A stretch of DNA of 34,835 nucleotides from Flavobacteriales bacterium (GTDB lineage Bacteria > Bacteroidota > Bacteroidia > Flavobacteriales_F > PHOS-HE28). A program made the translations under genes and the position numbers. The notes under the pieces are model-generated. The model did not search any database and was not told the DNA's origin. It saw only the letters and a program-made list of their open reading frames with translations. The stretch is taken from the NCBI GenBank assembly GCA_020847755.1, contig JADLBK010000173.1, positions 1-34,835 on the forward strand. The letters are read 5' to 3'. Positions 9,170 through 17,668 of this stretch are shown here, one piece after another; the first letter of the stretch is position 1, and each line of letters opens with the position of its first letter.

Positions 9170-11224
9170 TCAGTTCCGGGTGAAGCGTGCCACCCGGCCG
9201 TTGCCCCGCAGGACATAGGTACCGCTCCGCAGTGCGGTCAGGTCGAGCACGTCCGTTCCGCCGTCCAGGAGGTCCGACAGGACCACGCGGCCCGAGGCGT
9301 CGAGCACCTCCACCAACACGCTCCGGCCGGCCAGGCCCAGGCCGGTGACCTGGAGCAGGTCATCCGCAGGGACAGGCGCGAGGCGCAGCTCCGTGTCCGA
9401 AAGCTCGGGGGTTCCGACGGTGGACTCCGGCGAGATCCGAAGCAAGGCATGGGTGGTGGCGTTCACGGCCCAGATGCGGCCGTCCGGGCCGAGTTTCACA
9501 CCCATGAGGCCTGCGGCTCCGGTGGCCACGCGACCCAGTTCCACCGCGGGCGTGGCGGAGATGTCGTAGATGATCAGCTCACCGGTCGCGTGATCGCTCA
9601 CCACCATCCGGTCGCCCACCACATCGATGCCGGCCGGCTGCACCAGCCCGGTGCTCACGATCACCTCCCAGGTGTATCCGCTCACCGTGCTGTACTCCCC
9701 GTAGCTCTCCCAGGGGCCGAAGGTGGCCGGCCCGGTCACCGTCCCCGAGCGGATGTCCATCCGCAGCACCCGTTGTCCACCGTGGTCCACCACATACAAC
9801 CAGCCGCTGCTCTTGTCCAGCACACAGTGGCTGACGACATGGTCGTTCGGGTCGCGGGTGATGGTGATGTCGGAGTACCTGCGGATGATGGCATCACCGT
9901 GGTAGTCGTTCCCCGGACCATGGTCCACGCGGAAATCGTTCATCACGATATCGCCGTTGAACCCGTCGACGACCCAGAAGCGGTTCCACTGTTCATGAGC
10001 GATACCCTGGCTGTTGGGGTTCACATGCAGCATGTCCAGATGGCTGCCGAGCGGACCGAATATGCCTTGGGCGTAGATGGCCGGGTCGCTGCTCCACAGG
10101 CTTGGGCCTGTAAAGGGGTCGCCACCATTCTGGTTCGCATCAAAGATGCCCGGGCAGGTGGCGAAGTTGCCGTTGTCGGCGAAAGCGATCCCCGTGGGCA
10201 GGCTCATGAAATGCCAATTGTTGGGATCCTCCTGCATCAGCCAGGTCATGCCGGGCTCGCCCACCTGGGTGAACTTCACCGTGCTCCCCCCGCTTTGCGG
10301 GGTGTCCTTGTTGATCACCCACAGCTCGTTGCGTGATAGGTCGGGATGGAAATCCAGATCACGCGGCACGAGCAGGTCCTGATCGGAATCCGCGATCGTT
10401 TCCACCACGGGCGGACCGGTGAGGTACTGGTCGAGGATGTTGGGGATCGGCTCATTCACCAGGGTGGAGGAGGACGCGAGGTCATTGGCAGGCACCAGGT
10501 CGGCGCCGCCATTGATGTTGCTGGCCCAGACCTCGACCGTGTAGGTCCCTGCGGAGGAAGGCAGCCACGGTGTGCTGTGCTCGAATTCGAGCACATCGCC
10601 GGCCTGCAGGTTCACGGGCCCCACGCCCTGCACCACGGTCGCCCCACCATCGATGCGGTAATTGAGGTCGAAGGAGGTGACGGGATCGGATCCAAGGCTG
10701 GCCACCGTGCCGATGATGCGCACCGGTTCATCCCGGAAGGCATAGAGCGCAGTGGTCAGGCCAGTGACGCTCATATCACGCGCCAGGGGAAGCTGGGCCA
10801 CGAAACTGAAGGTCTCGCCATCGCCGGTGCCCACGAAATTCGCGACGTTCACCCCCTGCACCAGCACCGCGAAGCTCAAGCCGGCATCCCCCCAATCGTC
10901 CGCCCAGAAAATGTCGTAGGTGGCCCCTTGGGTCAGGCAGAACGGCCCTTCCGAGATCGTGAGGTTGTTGCCGTAGCCCCCTGGTTGCTGCTGTTGCGCA
11001 CCCGCTCCTCCACAGCCCACCAGGGCATTGCCACCGCTGAAGATGGTGCCGTTGCCACAAGCGGAACCACCCGGCAAGAGCTCCCAATAGGTCTCATAGC
11101 CATAGGCGTCGGTGACCACTTCGATCACGACCTCAACCTCGCCCGGAGGGCACTGGGCGCAGATGGTGCCCGCGAGCGGGGCCAGGGCGGTGGCGGCAAG
11201 GCCGCGTAGCAGGGCGGTGTTCAT
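9170..11224 (-). CDS. Secreted beta-propeller protein with T9SS type A-like tail
   Basis: 684 aa from ATG 11224, with a signal peptide of about 23 residues ending ICAQ. Residues of about 24-130 carry a Cys-rich domain with DAYGYETYW and ADDWGDAG, similar to domains in the M36 and MAM/lysyl-oxidase proteins. A CARDB-like beta domain follows (about 150-265). Residues of about 285-600 are an NHL/SMP-30-like propeller (NELWVINKD, NRFWVVDGFNGDI, GWLYVVDHGGQRVLRMD, GVKLGPDGRIWAVN). Residues 613-684 form a T9SS type A domain, somewhat divergent (LAPVPADD in place of FPNP; VLDASGRVV; SGTYVL). No catalytic residues are recognised. The role may be ligand binding or a scaffold. Confidence 0.8.
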   Translation of the reverse strand: MNTALLRGLAATALAPLAGTICAQCPPGEVEVVIEVVTDAYGYETYWELLPGGSACGNGTIFSGGNALVGCGGAGAQQQQPGGYGNNLTISEGPFCLTQGATYDIFWADDWGDAGLSFAVLVQGVNVANFVGTGDGETFSFVAQLPLARDMSVTGLTTALYAFRDEPVRIIGTVASLGSDPVTSFDLNYRIDGGATVVQGVGPVNLQAGDVLEFEHSTPWLPSSAGTYTVEVWASNINGGADLVPANDLASSSTLVNEPIPNILDQYLTGPPVVETIADSDQDLLVPRDLDFHPDLSRNELWVINKDTPQSGGSTVKFTQVGEPGMTWLMQEDPNNWHFMSLPTGIAFADNGNFATCPGIFDANQNGGDPFTGPSLWSSDPAIYAQGIFGPLGSHLDMLHVNPNSQGIAHEQWNRFWVVDGFNGDIVMNDFRVDHGPGNDYHGDAIIRRYSDITITRDPNDHVVSHCVLDKSSGWLYVVDHGGQRVLRMDIRSGTVTGPATFGPWESYGEYSTVSGYTWEVIVSTGLVQPAGIDVVGDRMVVSDHATGELIIYDISATPAVELGRVATGAAGLMGVKLGPDGRIWAVNATTHALLRISPESTVGTPELSDTELRLAPVPADDLLQVTGLGLAGRSVLVEVLDASGRVVLSDLLDGGTDVLDLTALRSGTYVLRGNGRVARFTRN

Positions 11225-11229
11225 GCGGA

Positions 11230-11237
11230 CGAAGCTA
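11230..11237 (-). promoter_or_regulatory. Candidate -7 element (TAGCTTCG) 5 nt before the 11224 start
   Basis: The minus strand reads TAGCTTCG, one mismatch from TAnnTTTG. The same octamer lies upstream of the epimerase (33539-33546). If it is centred at -7, the transcript would begin about 2 nt before the ATG. Confidence 0.3.
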
Positions 11238-11324
11238 GGGTGCGGACCATATCCGGACGATCATCGATCGACCGAACGTTGGGTTCCCTCCCTGAACCGG
11301 ACCGGTCGAAGTGGTTCCATCGGA

Positions 11325-14300
11325 TCAGGGCAGTTGCTCGACGCGCACGGCGGTAGGCACCGTTCCGCCGACGTTCACCAGGATGGGGTCACGGTCGTTC
11401 GCGGTGCCGGCGTACTTCACCACCCCGCTCATGTTCACATCCTCCCGGTAGTAGCCGAAAGCCACGGCCGTGGGGGTGTTGCCGCCCACCACGTTCAGGA
11501 TGGGGTCACGATCGTTGTTCGCGCCCGCGTACTTCAGGCTGCCATCCCGCACCACGTTGCCGGCCCAGAGCAGCTGCACGGCGCCCGATGTCTTCCGCGC
11601 CTGTGTGCCCCAGGTGGCCGTGCCGGGTGAACGGAGGTCCACGGTCACCGGGGTGCCGGACAAGGCCAGAGCGGCGGACGTCATCGCCCCGAGGTGGTTG
11701 CGGTGCCGGACGGCCACGTGGTAGGTCCCGGGTGAAGCGTTCAGGACCACATTGCTCACGCCGTCCACCCCGACGATATCCCCGTCACGTTGCAGCAAGG
11801 CACAGCGCGTGGCCACGATGGTGGACGGGGACACGGCACTGCGGAGCTCGACCATCACCCAATCCACGATGGCGTTCGGGCCGGTGACGTCGAGAACGCC
11901 ACCCACGAGCTGCTCGCCTCCTCCTCCACCGGCCTGCACGTACCCCAGCGCCGTATACGGTTCGGAAGCCGGGATCAGCGCCGAGGTCCGAAGCTCGTCG
12001 CGCATCAGCCCGGTACCGGTATCGTAGGAGCCCTCCAGGAACACCTTGGGCGCCAAGGTGAGCACATTGTTCACGGCCACACATCCGTTCTCCACGCGGG
12101 TGATCACGTTGTTGGCCTGGTCGTTCACGATGTCGGTGATGTTGGCTATGCAGACCTGCGACCCGGTGAGCGAGAGGTAGGTGATGCGCACCAGGGGTAC
12201 GTAGCTCGTGTTCTTGGCCAGGGTGCTGTCCAGGTAGCTCAGTCCGATCACCTTCGTGCCGCCCAGGGTGGAGGACACACTGATATCCCCCTGAAGGGCG
12301 GGCACCAGGTTCTGCACACTTTGGATCGTGAGGCCCGAGAGCTCGAACTCATAGCCCAGCACACGACAATCGGGGTTCTTGATGTGGATGTCGACCGTTC
12401 CGTTCACCTGGTCGAAGGCCCCGATGGCGAGGCGCACCGTGTCGAGGCTGCTCACCCACCCGCGCGGGAAATCGCACCACGGGTGGTAGTGGATCTGGTG
12501 GGGCGACTGGTCGTGGGCATCCTGGGTGCTGTAGCAGTTCACCATCAGGGCGGCGTCCGTCACCGTCACCACGCCGTCGTTGTTCAGGTCCGTGCACGCG
12601 GTGGTGGAGACATCGTTGCCATGGATGCCCTGCACGTACGCCTGGGCATCGGGCTGGGTCTGAAAGCCGTCGCTGTTCAGGTCACCGGTCCTCGTGGTGC
12701 CCGCGCACTGGCCCGTGCAGTCCAGCACGGCATCGCCGTAAGGCTGGCCGAGGCAATCAGTATAGGTCGGGCAGTTCCCCACCACGCTGAAGGATGGCAC
12801 GTTCTGTCCATTGCGTGTGATCTGGATGCACACCTGCGCATAGTTGTTCGCGTAGTTCTGCTCATGGCGGCCCAGTGCATCCGGTGCGTGCTGCCAATTG
12901 GTGCGCAACACCAGGGTGTATTTGCCGGCCGGCACGTCCGTGATGTCGATCCAGTTGCAGGTGGTGCCGCTTCCGTAGATGTCATAGCAGCCCTTGCTGA
13001 TGCCCATGTTGCTGCATCCGAACTGTCCCGTATTGCCCGGGTAACAGCCCACGTCGATCACGCAGAAGCCGTTCTTGAAGCCCACGGGGATCTTGTTGCC
13101 CAGGGTGTCGAACAGCACATAGTCCGCGTAGCCGGCATAGTGCGCGTGCCCATGGCAGTTGTTGAAGTCGAACATCTGGGGTTGAGCGCCCGGGCTTCCG
13201 ATGAAATAGTCCGTGGTGCCGATGTTCTCGATGCGGGTGGTGAAGCGCAGGACATAGCGCTGGCCCAGGCCCTTCGTGCAGCCCTCGACCGGCGCACAGG
13301 CATCGGTGATGTTCACCAGCGCGAGGTTCAGGCTGCCCTGCAAGGCGCTCTGGCTCATGATGAGGTCGGGGCCGTCCGGGCAGTCCGGGGAACCGGCCGC
13401 GATGCAGCAACCCACGCAGGGCACCGTGGCCAGCGGTTCGTAGTTGCAGGACCCGGGGTCCATGCAGCCCACCACGGGACCGTTGTAAATGATCTCGAAG
13501 GTGACGCTCGAACAACTGCCGCCATTGGTGCCCACCCGGAGGTGATGGGTGACCCCGGCGGGCATGTTGGCGTTCACCACGGCCTGCAGGCCGCAGCCTC
13601 CGTCGTTGTCATCACCGAAGGTGGCCCCTTCGATCCCCGGCTGCGGGTTCACCAGGTTGCAGGCCATGTCGTACAGCCAGAGCTTGGTATCGCAGGTGTT
13701 GAGGCCGCACGTGGTGATGGTGTAGGAACCCGGTTGCGCCGGGGTGAAATCGTACCAGTACTCCACGCTCGGTGCCGTATGCTGTCCAAGACCGATCGGG
13801 ATGGCCTCCGTGCAGCTGAAGCCCGGTGGGCAGTTGAACACGGTCTCCTCGTACTGGCCGTATTGCCCACCCTCCCGGATGAGCGTACCATCCAGGAAGA
13901 TCGCATAGCCGCCATAGCCGTATGATGGATGATAGATGCCGTCGCCCGCCGTGTCATTGATCCGGAACACCAGGCAGGTGCCCGCGGGGACACAGACCGT
14001 GGTTCCCGTGGAGGTGCCGCTGGCGAGCACCACATTGGTGGCCCCGTTCTTCAGCGTCCACGAGATCTCGCTCGGGTAGTTGTCGGCCACCAGATCGATC
14101 CGCACCCGCTGCTGCCCCGAAGGACAGCTGTAGTCGCAGGAACCGTTGTTGATGTTCACCCCGGCGTTGTAGTTCGCTGCGGTGGGCTCGCTGCATCCGA
14201 ACACGGGGTTGAGGTTGCGCACGACCACATCGTCGAGCGCGATATCGCTCAGTTCACCGGTGCCTGTCACGGCCCGGAAGCGGACCCGGACATTGGTCTG

Positions 14301-14807
14301 CCCCACCCACGGGGCCAGGTTAAGCCACCCCTGTTTCCAATACCGCCCCTGATCGCCGGAGGCCGTCCAAAGCCCGGAGTGGATCGTGCCGTTCACGTTC
14401 AGGTCCACGTACAATGCACCCATCTGTGCACCCTGCATGTGATACCAGAAGGTGAGGTAGGGTGAGGCCAGGCCGCTGATGTTGTAGCAGGGCGACTGGA
14501 CGATGGCCGTCTTGTTCGGTGAGGCGGTGGAACCCGTGGCCTCCACATAGAGGTATTTGCCCGAGGTGTTGTTGGAGGTGTGGTCACCGATGGGCCCGGT
14601 GGCCGCAGTGGGCGTGCCGTTGTTGTCCGCGAACCAATCCAGGTCGTCCGTGGTGAGGTTCGTCCAGTTGTTCACGAAGGTCCCCGGGGTGCCCACCGTG
14701 AAGCCCGTGAAGGCCTCGGTGGAAGGGAAGGTGGTGACGCACTGGCCATGGACGGTGAACGGAAGGAGCGCGGCGGCGGAGCCGACCGCCAGGAGCAGAT
14801 GGCGCAT
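11325..14807 (-). CDS. Secreted mosaic: MAM, lysyl oxidase, dockerin pair, cohesin-like, EQLP module
   Basis: 1160 aa from ATG 14807, with a signal peptide of about 21 residues ending VHGQ. A MAM domain spans about 25-200. A Cys-rich domain (NDTAGDGIYH) spans about 235-327, and a beta domain with calcium-type residues about 330-445. The lysyl oxidase domain is about 478-668. It has copper triad HGHAH at 552-556, Lys578 (VGFKNGFCVID) and Tyr611 (GCYDIYG), followed by WIDITDVPAGKY, strikingly like animal LOX. Cysteines at +4, +10 and +20 from the lysine also match. Two dockerin-type loops (GDLNSDG, TDLNNDG) lie at 706-758 and a cohesin-like domain at about 788-912. The EQLP module is 918-1160. 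Both quinone-cofactor residues are present, so an active copper amine oxidase is likely. Confidence 0.88.
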   Translation of the reverse strand: MRHLLLAVGSAAALLPFTVHGQCVTTFPSTEAFTGFTVGTPGTFVNNWTNLTTDDLDWFADNNGTPTAATGPIGDHTSNNTSGKYLYVEATGSTASPNKTAIVQSPCYNISGLASPYLTFWYHMQGAQMGALYVDLNVNGTIHSGLWTASGDQGRYWKQGWLNLAPWVGQTNVRVRFRAVTGTGELSDIALDDVVVRNLNPVFGCSEPTAANYNAGVNINNGSCDYSCPSGQQRVRIDLVADNYPSEISWTLKNGATNVVLASGTSTGTTVCVPAGTCLVFRINDTAGDGIYHPSYGYGGYAIFLDGTLIREGGQYGQYEETVFNCPPGFSCTEAIPIGLGQHTAPSVEYWYDFTPAQPGSYTITTCGLNTCDTKLWLYDMACNLVNPQPGIEGATFGDDNDGGCGLQAVVNANMPAGVTHHLRVGTNGGSCSSVTFEIIYNGPVVGCMDPGSCNYEPLATVPCVGCCIAAGSPDCPDGPDLIMSQSALQGSLNLALVNITDACAPVEGCTKGLGQRYVLRFTTRIENIGTTDYFIGSPGAQPQMFDFNNCHGHAHYAGYADYVLFDTLGNKIPVGFKNGFCVIDVGCYPGNTGQFGCSNMGISKGCYDIYGSGTTCNWIDITDVPAGKYTLVLRTNWQHAPDALGRHEQNYANNYAQVCIQITRNGQNVPSFSVVGNCPTYTDCLGQPYGDAVLDCTGQCAGTTRTGDLNSDGFQTQPDAQAYVQGIHGNDVSTTACTDLNNDGVVTVTDAALMVNCYSTQDAHDQSPHQIHYHPWCDFPRGWVSSLDTVRLAIGAFDQVNGTVDIHIKNPDCRVLGYEFELSGLTIQSVQNLVPALQGDISVSSTLGGTKVIGLSYLDSTLAKNTSYVPLVRITYLSLTGSQVCIANITDIVNDQANNVITRVENGCVAVNNVLTLAPKVFLEGSYDTGTGLMRDELRTSALIPASEPYTALGYVQAGGGGGEQLVGGVLDVTGPNAIVDWVMVELRSAVSPSTIVATRCALLQRDGDIVGVDGVSNVVLNASPGTYHVAVRHRNHLGAMTSAALALSGTPVTVDLRSPGTATWGTQARKTSGAVQLLWAGNVVRDGSLKYAGANNDRDPILNVVGGNTPTAVAFGYYREDVNMSGVVKYAGTANDRDPILVNVGGTVPTAVRVEQLP
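11328..12056 (-). repeat. Shared EQLP C-terminal module, copy C
   Basis: Residues 918-1160. It begins LAPKVFLEGS, contains IVDWVMVELR, VAVRHRNHLG, two NDRDPIL segments and ends VEQLP. Here the core reads DVNMSGVVKY, so the acidic residue of a DxNxDG loop is replaced by serine. Confidence 0.9.
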
Positions 14808-14825
14808 GGTGAACGGAAAGGTCCC

Positions 14826-14833
14826 GAAATGTA
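14826..14833 (-). promoter_or_regulatory. Possible -7 element (TACATTTC) upstream of the 14807 start
   Basis: One mismatch to TAnnTTTG. The predicted leader is about 14 nt. The space between this gene and the upstream stop is only 45 bases, so an own promoter is possible but not required. Confidence 0.25.
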
Positions 14834-14852
14834 GGGAAGTTGGCAGGCTCCG

Positions 14853-16793
14853 CTACGGAAGCTGCTCCTGTCGGGTGGCCGTGGGCACGGTCCCGCCGAT
14901 GTTCACCAGGATCGGATCGCGGTCGTTGGCGCCCCCGGCGTACTTCACGACCCCGTCCAGGTTGATGTCCGTGCCGAGGTATCCGGCCGTGGTGGCCGTG
15001 GGCACCGCCCCACCAATGGCCACCAGGACCGGATCGCGATCATTGGCGCCCCCGGTATAGCGCAGCCGGTCGTCCTGCAAGGCGTTCCCCGCCCACAGTA
15101 CGGATACCCCGGCCACGTCCTTGGCCGCCGCAGCACCGAACAAGGGGGTGCCGATGCTGAGGTCCACGGTGCGTGCACCGATGGCCATGTGCACGGGCTG
15201 GGCCGTCATCACCCCCAGGTGGTTGCGGTGACGCAGGGCCACATGCCACGGTCCGGGCGCCACGTCGAACCGCACCGGTCCATTGCCGTCCACAGCCACC
15301 ACGTCGCCATCGCGCTGAAGGAGGGCGCTGCGGGAGGCCACGACGATGGTCGGGTCGGCCGGTGCACGCAGCTCCACCACCACCCAGTCCACGATCGCGT
15401 TCGGTCCCGTAAGGCTCAGTACCGACGTCTGCACCGTCTCCCCTCCTCCCCCACCGGTGTGCACATAACCCGATCCGGTGTATGGCTCGGTCAGCGGCAG
15501 CAGACCTTGCGCCCGAAGGTCGTCCCGCATCGTTCCATCCTGGGCCACAAAGGGTCCCTCGAGGAACGCCCTCAGCCGGACGCCCACCCGGGGGCGCAGC
15601 AGGAAGAGGCCCTCGCCGAGCCCGCTCACCGCCACGATGCCGCTGCCGAAGAAGGGGTAATTGCCCCAGGCGCCGTTGTAGGAGGCACCATCGTTGGGCA
15701 GGTAGGTGTCGAAATGGGCCACCGGCGTCAGTGTGCCCGTGCTCACCCCGGCCGTGTCCAGGATCCGAAGGCCGCTGGTGTAGTTGCTCTCGTACACCGC
15801 GCCCCGATGCACGTAAAGGTTATGGTCCACGCTGGCGATCGGGGCCGTGTAAGCCCCGAGGTACACCGGCGCGTCGATGTTCAGCAGGTCGAAGATCCGC
15901 GTGCGGGTGCCATGACCCAACTGGGTCTCGTCGCCTTCATCGTTCATCAGCAGATAGCGCTGATCCTCGGTGAGCCAGCCCTGGTGGCTGATGCGCGCAC
16001 CGGAGTAGGTGATGGTGGCCAGCGTGTTCATGTCGGTCTTGTCCGTCACGTCCACGATCGTGATCTTGTCCGGAGTGCCCGAGTGGAAGTTGAAGCTCAG
16101 CTGCTTCCCCTGGTGATCCGGGTCCGGACCCGCATAGGTGTACACCACGTTCTCATGGATGTATCCGTCCACCGTGTGCGTCCCCACAAGCACGGGCGCG
16201 AGCGGGTCGCTGACATCGAAGACCGTGAGCCCACCGTTGTTGATGCTGGTGGTGCCGACCGTGTACACGAACGGGTGCTGTTTGTCCGCGTACAGCGTAT
16301 GGCTGTTCCCGATCACGCCCGTCCACGCATCCTCCGTGAAGATCACCGGCGGGTTCGGCACGTTCCGCAACCGAGTAAGGTCGAAGACCTGCAGGCCGTG
16401 GCCTGCCAGTTCCGATCCGATGTAGCACCAGGTGCCGGCCACGTCCACATCCCGCCAGAGGTTGCTGGTGGCGAAGTGGCTCGGCAGGTTGCCGATGCGC
16501 ACCGGTGCCGTCGGAACTGTGACATCCACGAAGGCGGTACCGTTGTTGAGCCCGACGATCGCGTACTCCCTGCCGGTCAGGGGATCGGTCCATCCCCACA
16601 GGTCGGCGGCATTGGGCTGCGACCCCGAGGCCCCCAGCTGGGCCAGGGTCATGTGCGCGAGCAGGTCGATGTTCTCACAGGGATACCCTCCGGCGAAGCC
16701 GTTGATGCACGGGATCTGGGCGAGAGCCGACGTTCCGCTCCAGAGCGGAGCGATCACGGCCGCGGAGAGCAACAGGAGCGACGACCGGTGCAT
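14853..16793 (-). CDS. Choice-of-anchor B family protein carrying the EQLP module as its anchor-position domain
   Basis: 646 aa from ATG 16793, with a signal peptide of about 25 residues ending ALAQ. Residues of about 26-404 match the choice-of-anchor B family: AADLWGWTDPLTGREYAIVG, SNLWRDVDV, IGNSHTLYAD, GLTVFDVSDPLAPVLVG, SHQGWLTEDQRYLLMND and VDHNLYVHRG. The family is named for homologous bodies carrying different C-terminal anchoring or sorting domains. Here that position (405-646) is taken by the EQLP module. The stop is TAG at 14853, unlike the TGA of the other module copies. No enzyme activity is known for the family. It is a predicted extracellular beta-propeller with LVIVD-type repeats. 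Confidence 0.88.
   Translation of the reverse strand: MHRSSLLLLSAAVIAPLWSGTSALAQIPCINGFAGGYPCENIDLLAHMTLAQLGASGSQPNAADLWGWTDPLTGREYAIVGLNNGTAFVDVTVPTAPVRIGNLPSHFATSNLWRDVDVAGTWCYIGSELAGHGLQVFDLTRLRNVPNPPVIFTEDAWTGVIGNSHTLYADKQHPFVYTVGTTSINNGGLTVFDVSDPLAPVLVGTHTVDGYIHENVVYTYAGPDPDHQGKQLSFNFHSGTPDKITIVDVTDKTDMNTLATITYSGARISHQGWLTEDQRYLLMNDEGDETQLGHGTRTRIFDLLNIDAPVYLGAYTAPIASVDHNLYVHRGAVYESNYTSGLRILDTAGVSTGTLTPVAHFDTYLPNDGASYNGAWGNYPFFGSGIVAVSGLGEGLFLLRPRVGVRLRAFLEGPFVAQDGTMRDDLRAQGLLPLTEPYTGSGYVHTGGGGGETVQTSVLSLTGPNAIVDWVVVELRAPADPTIVVASRSALLQRDGDVVAVDGNGPVRFDVAPGPWHVALRHRNHLGVMTAQPVHMAIGARTVDLSIGTPLFGAAAAKDVAGVSVLWAGNALQDDRLRYTGGANDRDPVLVAIGGAVPTATTAGYLGTDINLDGVVKYAGGANDRDPILVNIGGTVPTATRQEQLP
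14856..15581 (-). repeat. Shared EQLP C-terminal module, copy D
   Basis: Residues 405-646 of the choice-of-anchor B protein. It begins VRLRAFLEGP and contains IVDWVVVELR, VALRHRNHLG, NDRDPVL, DINLDGVVKY, NDRDPIL and a terminal QEQLP. It is the most diverged copy in its middle part but identical in pattern at the end. Confidence 0.9.
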
Positions 16794-16820
16794 GGGCCAG
16801 GGTCGTGAGCGCGTGAGGGA

Positions 16821-17603
16821 CTATCGCAGAACGACGCGTTCCGTGGTCATCTTCCCATCGGTGGTGAGACGCACCATGTAAGTGCCGCGCTCCAGGCCGG
16901 TGACATCCACCGGAAAACGCACCGCCCCGCGACCCGTGATGCGGTCGGCCCGCACCATGCGCCCGGAGGCATCGTGCCACTCCACGAGCGCGGACCGCAC
17001 ATCGGACGGGATGTTCAGCTCGAGCACCACCGGACCGGCAGACGGATTGGGATGTGCGGAGAAGCCCGCTCCAAGGGCCCCTTCCACCCGGATGCCGGTG
17101 TTCAGCTCATAGATGACGCCGGTCTGATCCTGACCGTTGAGGGACACGTAATAGTCGCCGTTGTTGTTCACGTCGCCGGTCCAGTTGTCGTTGACGATCT
17201 CGAACAACGAGGTGCCGTTCACGACCGGGATGGTCATCAGCACGACCTCGTTGCCGGCGGTCCAGTTCTCGCCGAACGCGCTGAGCGCGTTGGTACCGAA
17301 ACCCGCGAAGATCTGGTAGCGGTATCCTCCGGCATCGGTCTCCGGTCCGGACTTGATGATGGGCATGTAAACGCTCACGGGCGCCACCTGTGTGATCTGG
17401 TCAAGGTTCGCACCCGAGGCCGCATCCCAACGGATGGTGAACACGATGCTGGCGAAGAACTCATCGAAGTCGCCATCGGGCCGTACGCGCACCTCCAGCT
17501 CCCCGGCACCGTTGTCGGCCAGGGTGATGTCCACCAACGGCAACTGGGCCCAGGTGATGGTGGACAGGAAGATGGCCATCGCAGCGAAGAGGGAGCGTGT
17601 CAT
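16821..17603 (-). CDS. Secreted cohesin-like protein with T9SS type A tail
   Basis: 260 aa from ATG 17603. This start gives a clean signal peptide of about 20 residues ending TWAQ and lies 33 nt downstream of a consensus -7 element. An upstream in-frame start at 17672 would lie beyond that promoter. Residues of about 22-150 form a cohesin-like beta domain (LEVRVRPDGDF, ASIVFTIRWDAASGANL, VVLMTIPVVNG) paralogous to the protein at 1-967. Residues 181-260 are a type A T9SS domain (FSAHPNPSAG, WHDASGRMV, LERGTYMVRL). It is the first gene of the eight-gene exported-protein series. It may bind a partner, but no ligand can be read from sequence. Confidence 0.85.
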   Translation of the reverse strand: MTRSLFAAMAIFLSTITWAQLPLVDITLADNGAGELEVRVRPDGDFDEFFASIVFTIRWDAASGANLDQITQVAPVSVYMPIIKSGPETDAGGYRYQIFAGFGTNALSAFGENWTAGNEVVLMTIPVVNGTSLFEIVNDNWTGDVNNNGDYYVSLNGQDQTGVIYELNTGIRVEGALGAGFSAHPNPSAGPVVLELNIPSDVRSALVEWHDASGRMVRADRITGRGAVRFPVDVTGLERGTYMVRLTTDGKMTTERVVLR

Positions 17604-17636
17604 GGGATCGGATGTCGATGATGGGCACCGGCGTTC

Positions 17637-17644
17637 CAAAGGTA
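17637..17644 (-). promoter_or_regulatory. Bacteroidota -7 promoter element (TACCTTTG)
   Basis: Exact match to TAnnTTTG on the minus strand, 33 nt before ATG 17603. No TTG at the usual -33 spacing was found. It could drive the whole exported-protein series. Confidence 0.5.
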
Positions 17645-17668
17645 GTCCGCAGAACGATGCGCGGGACC

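Noticed and set aside
11282..11298. Small inverted repeat GGTTC/GAACC with a 7-base loop as a terminator
   Set aside because: The stem is only five bases and no T-run follows, so it is expected by chance in sequence of this composition.
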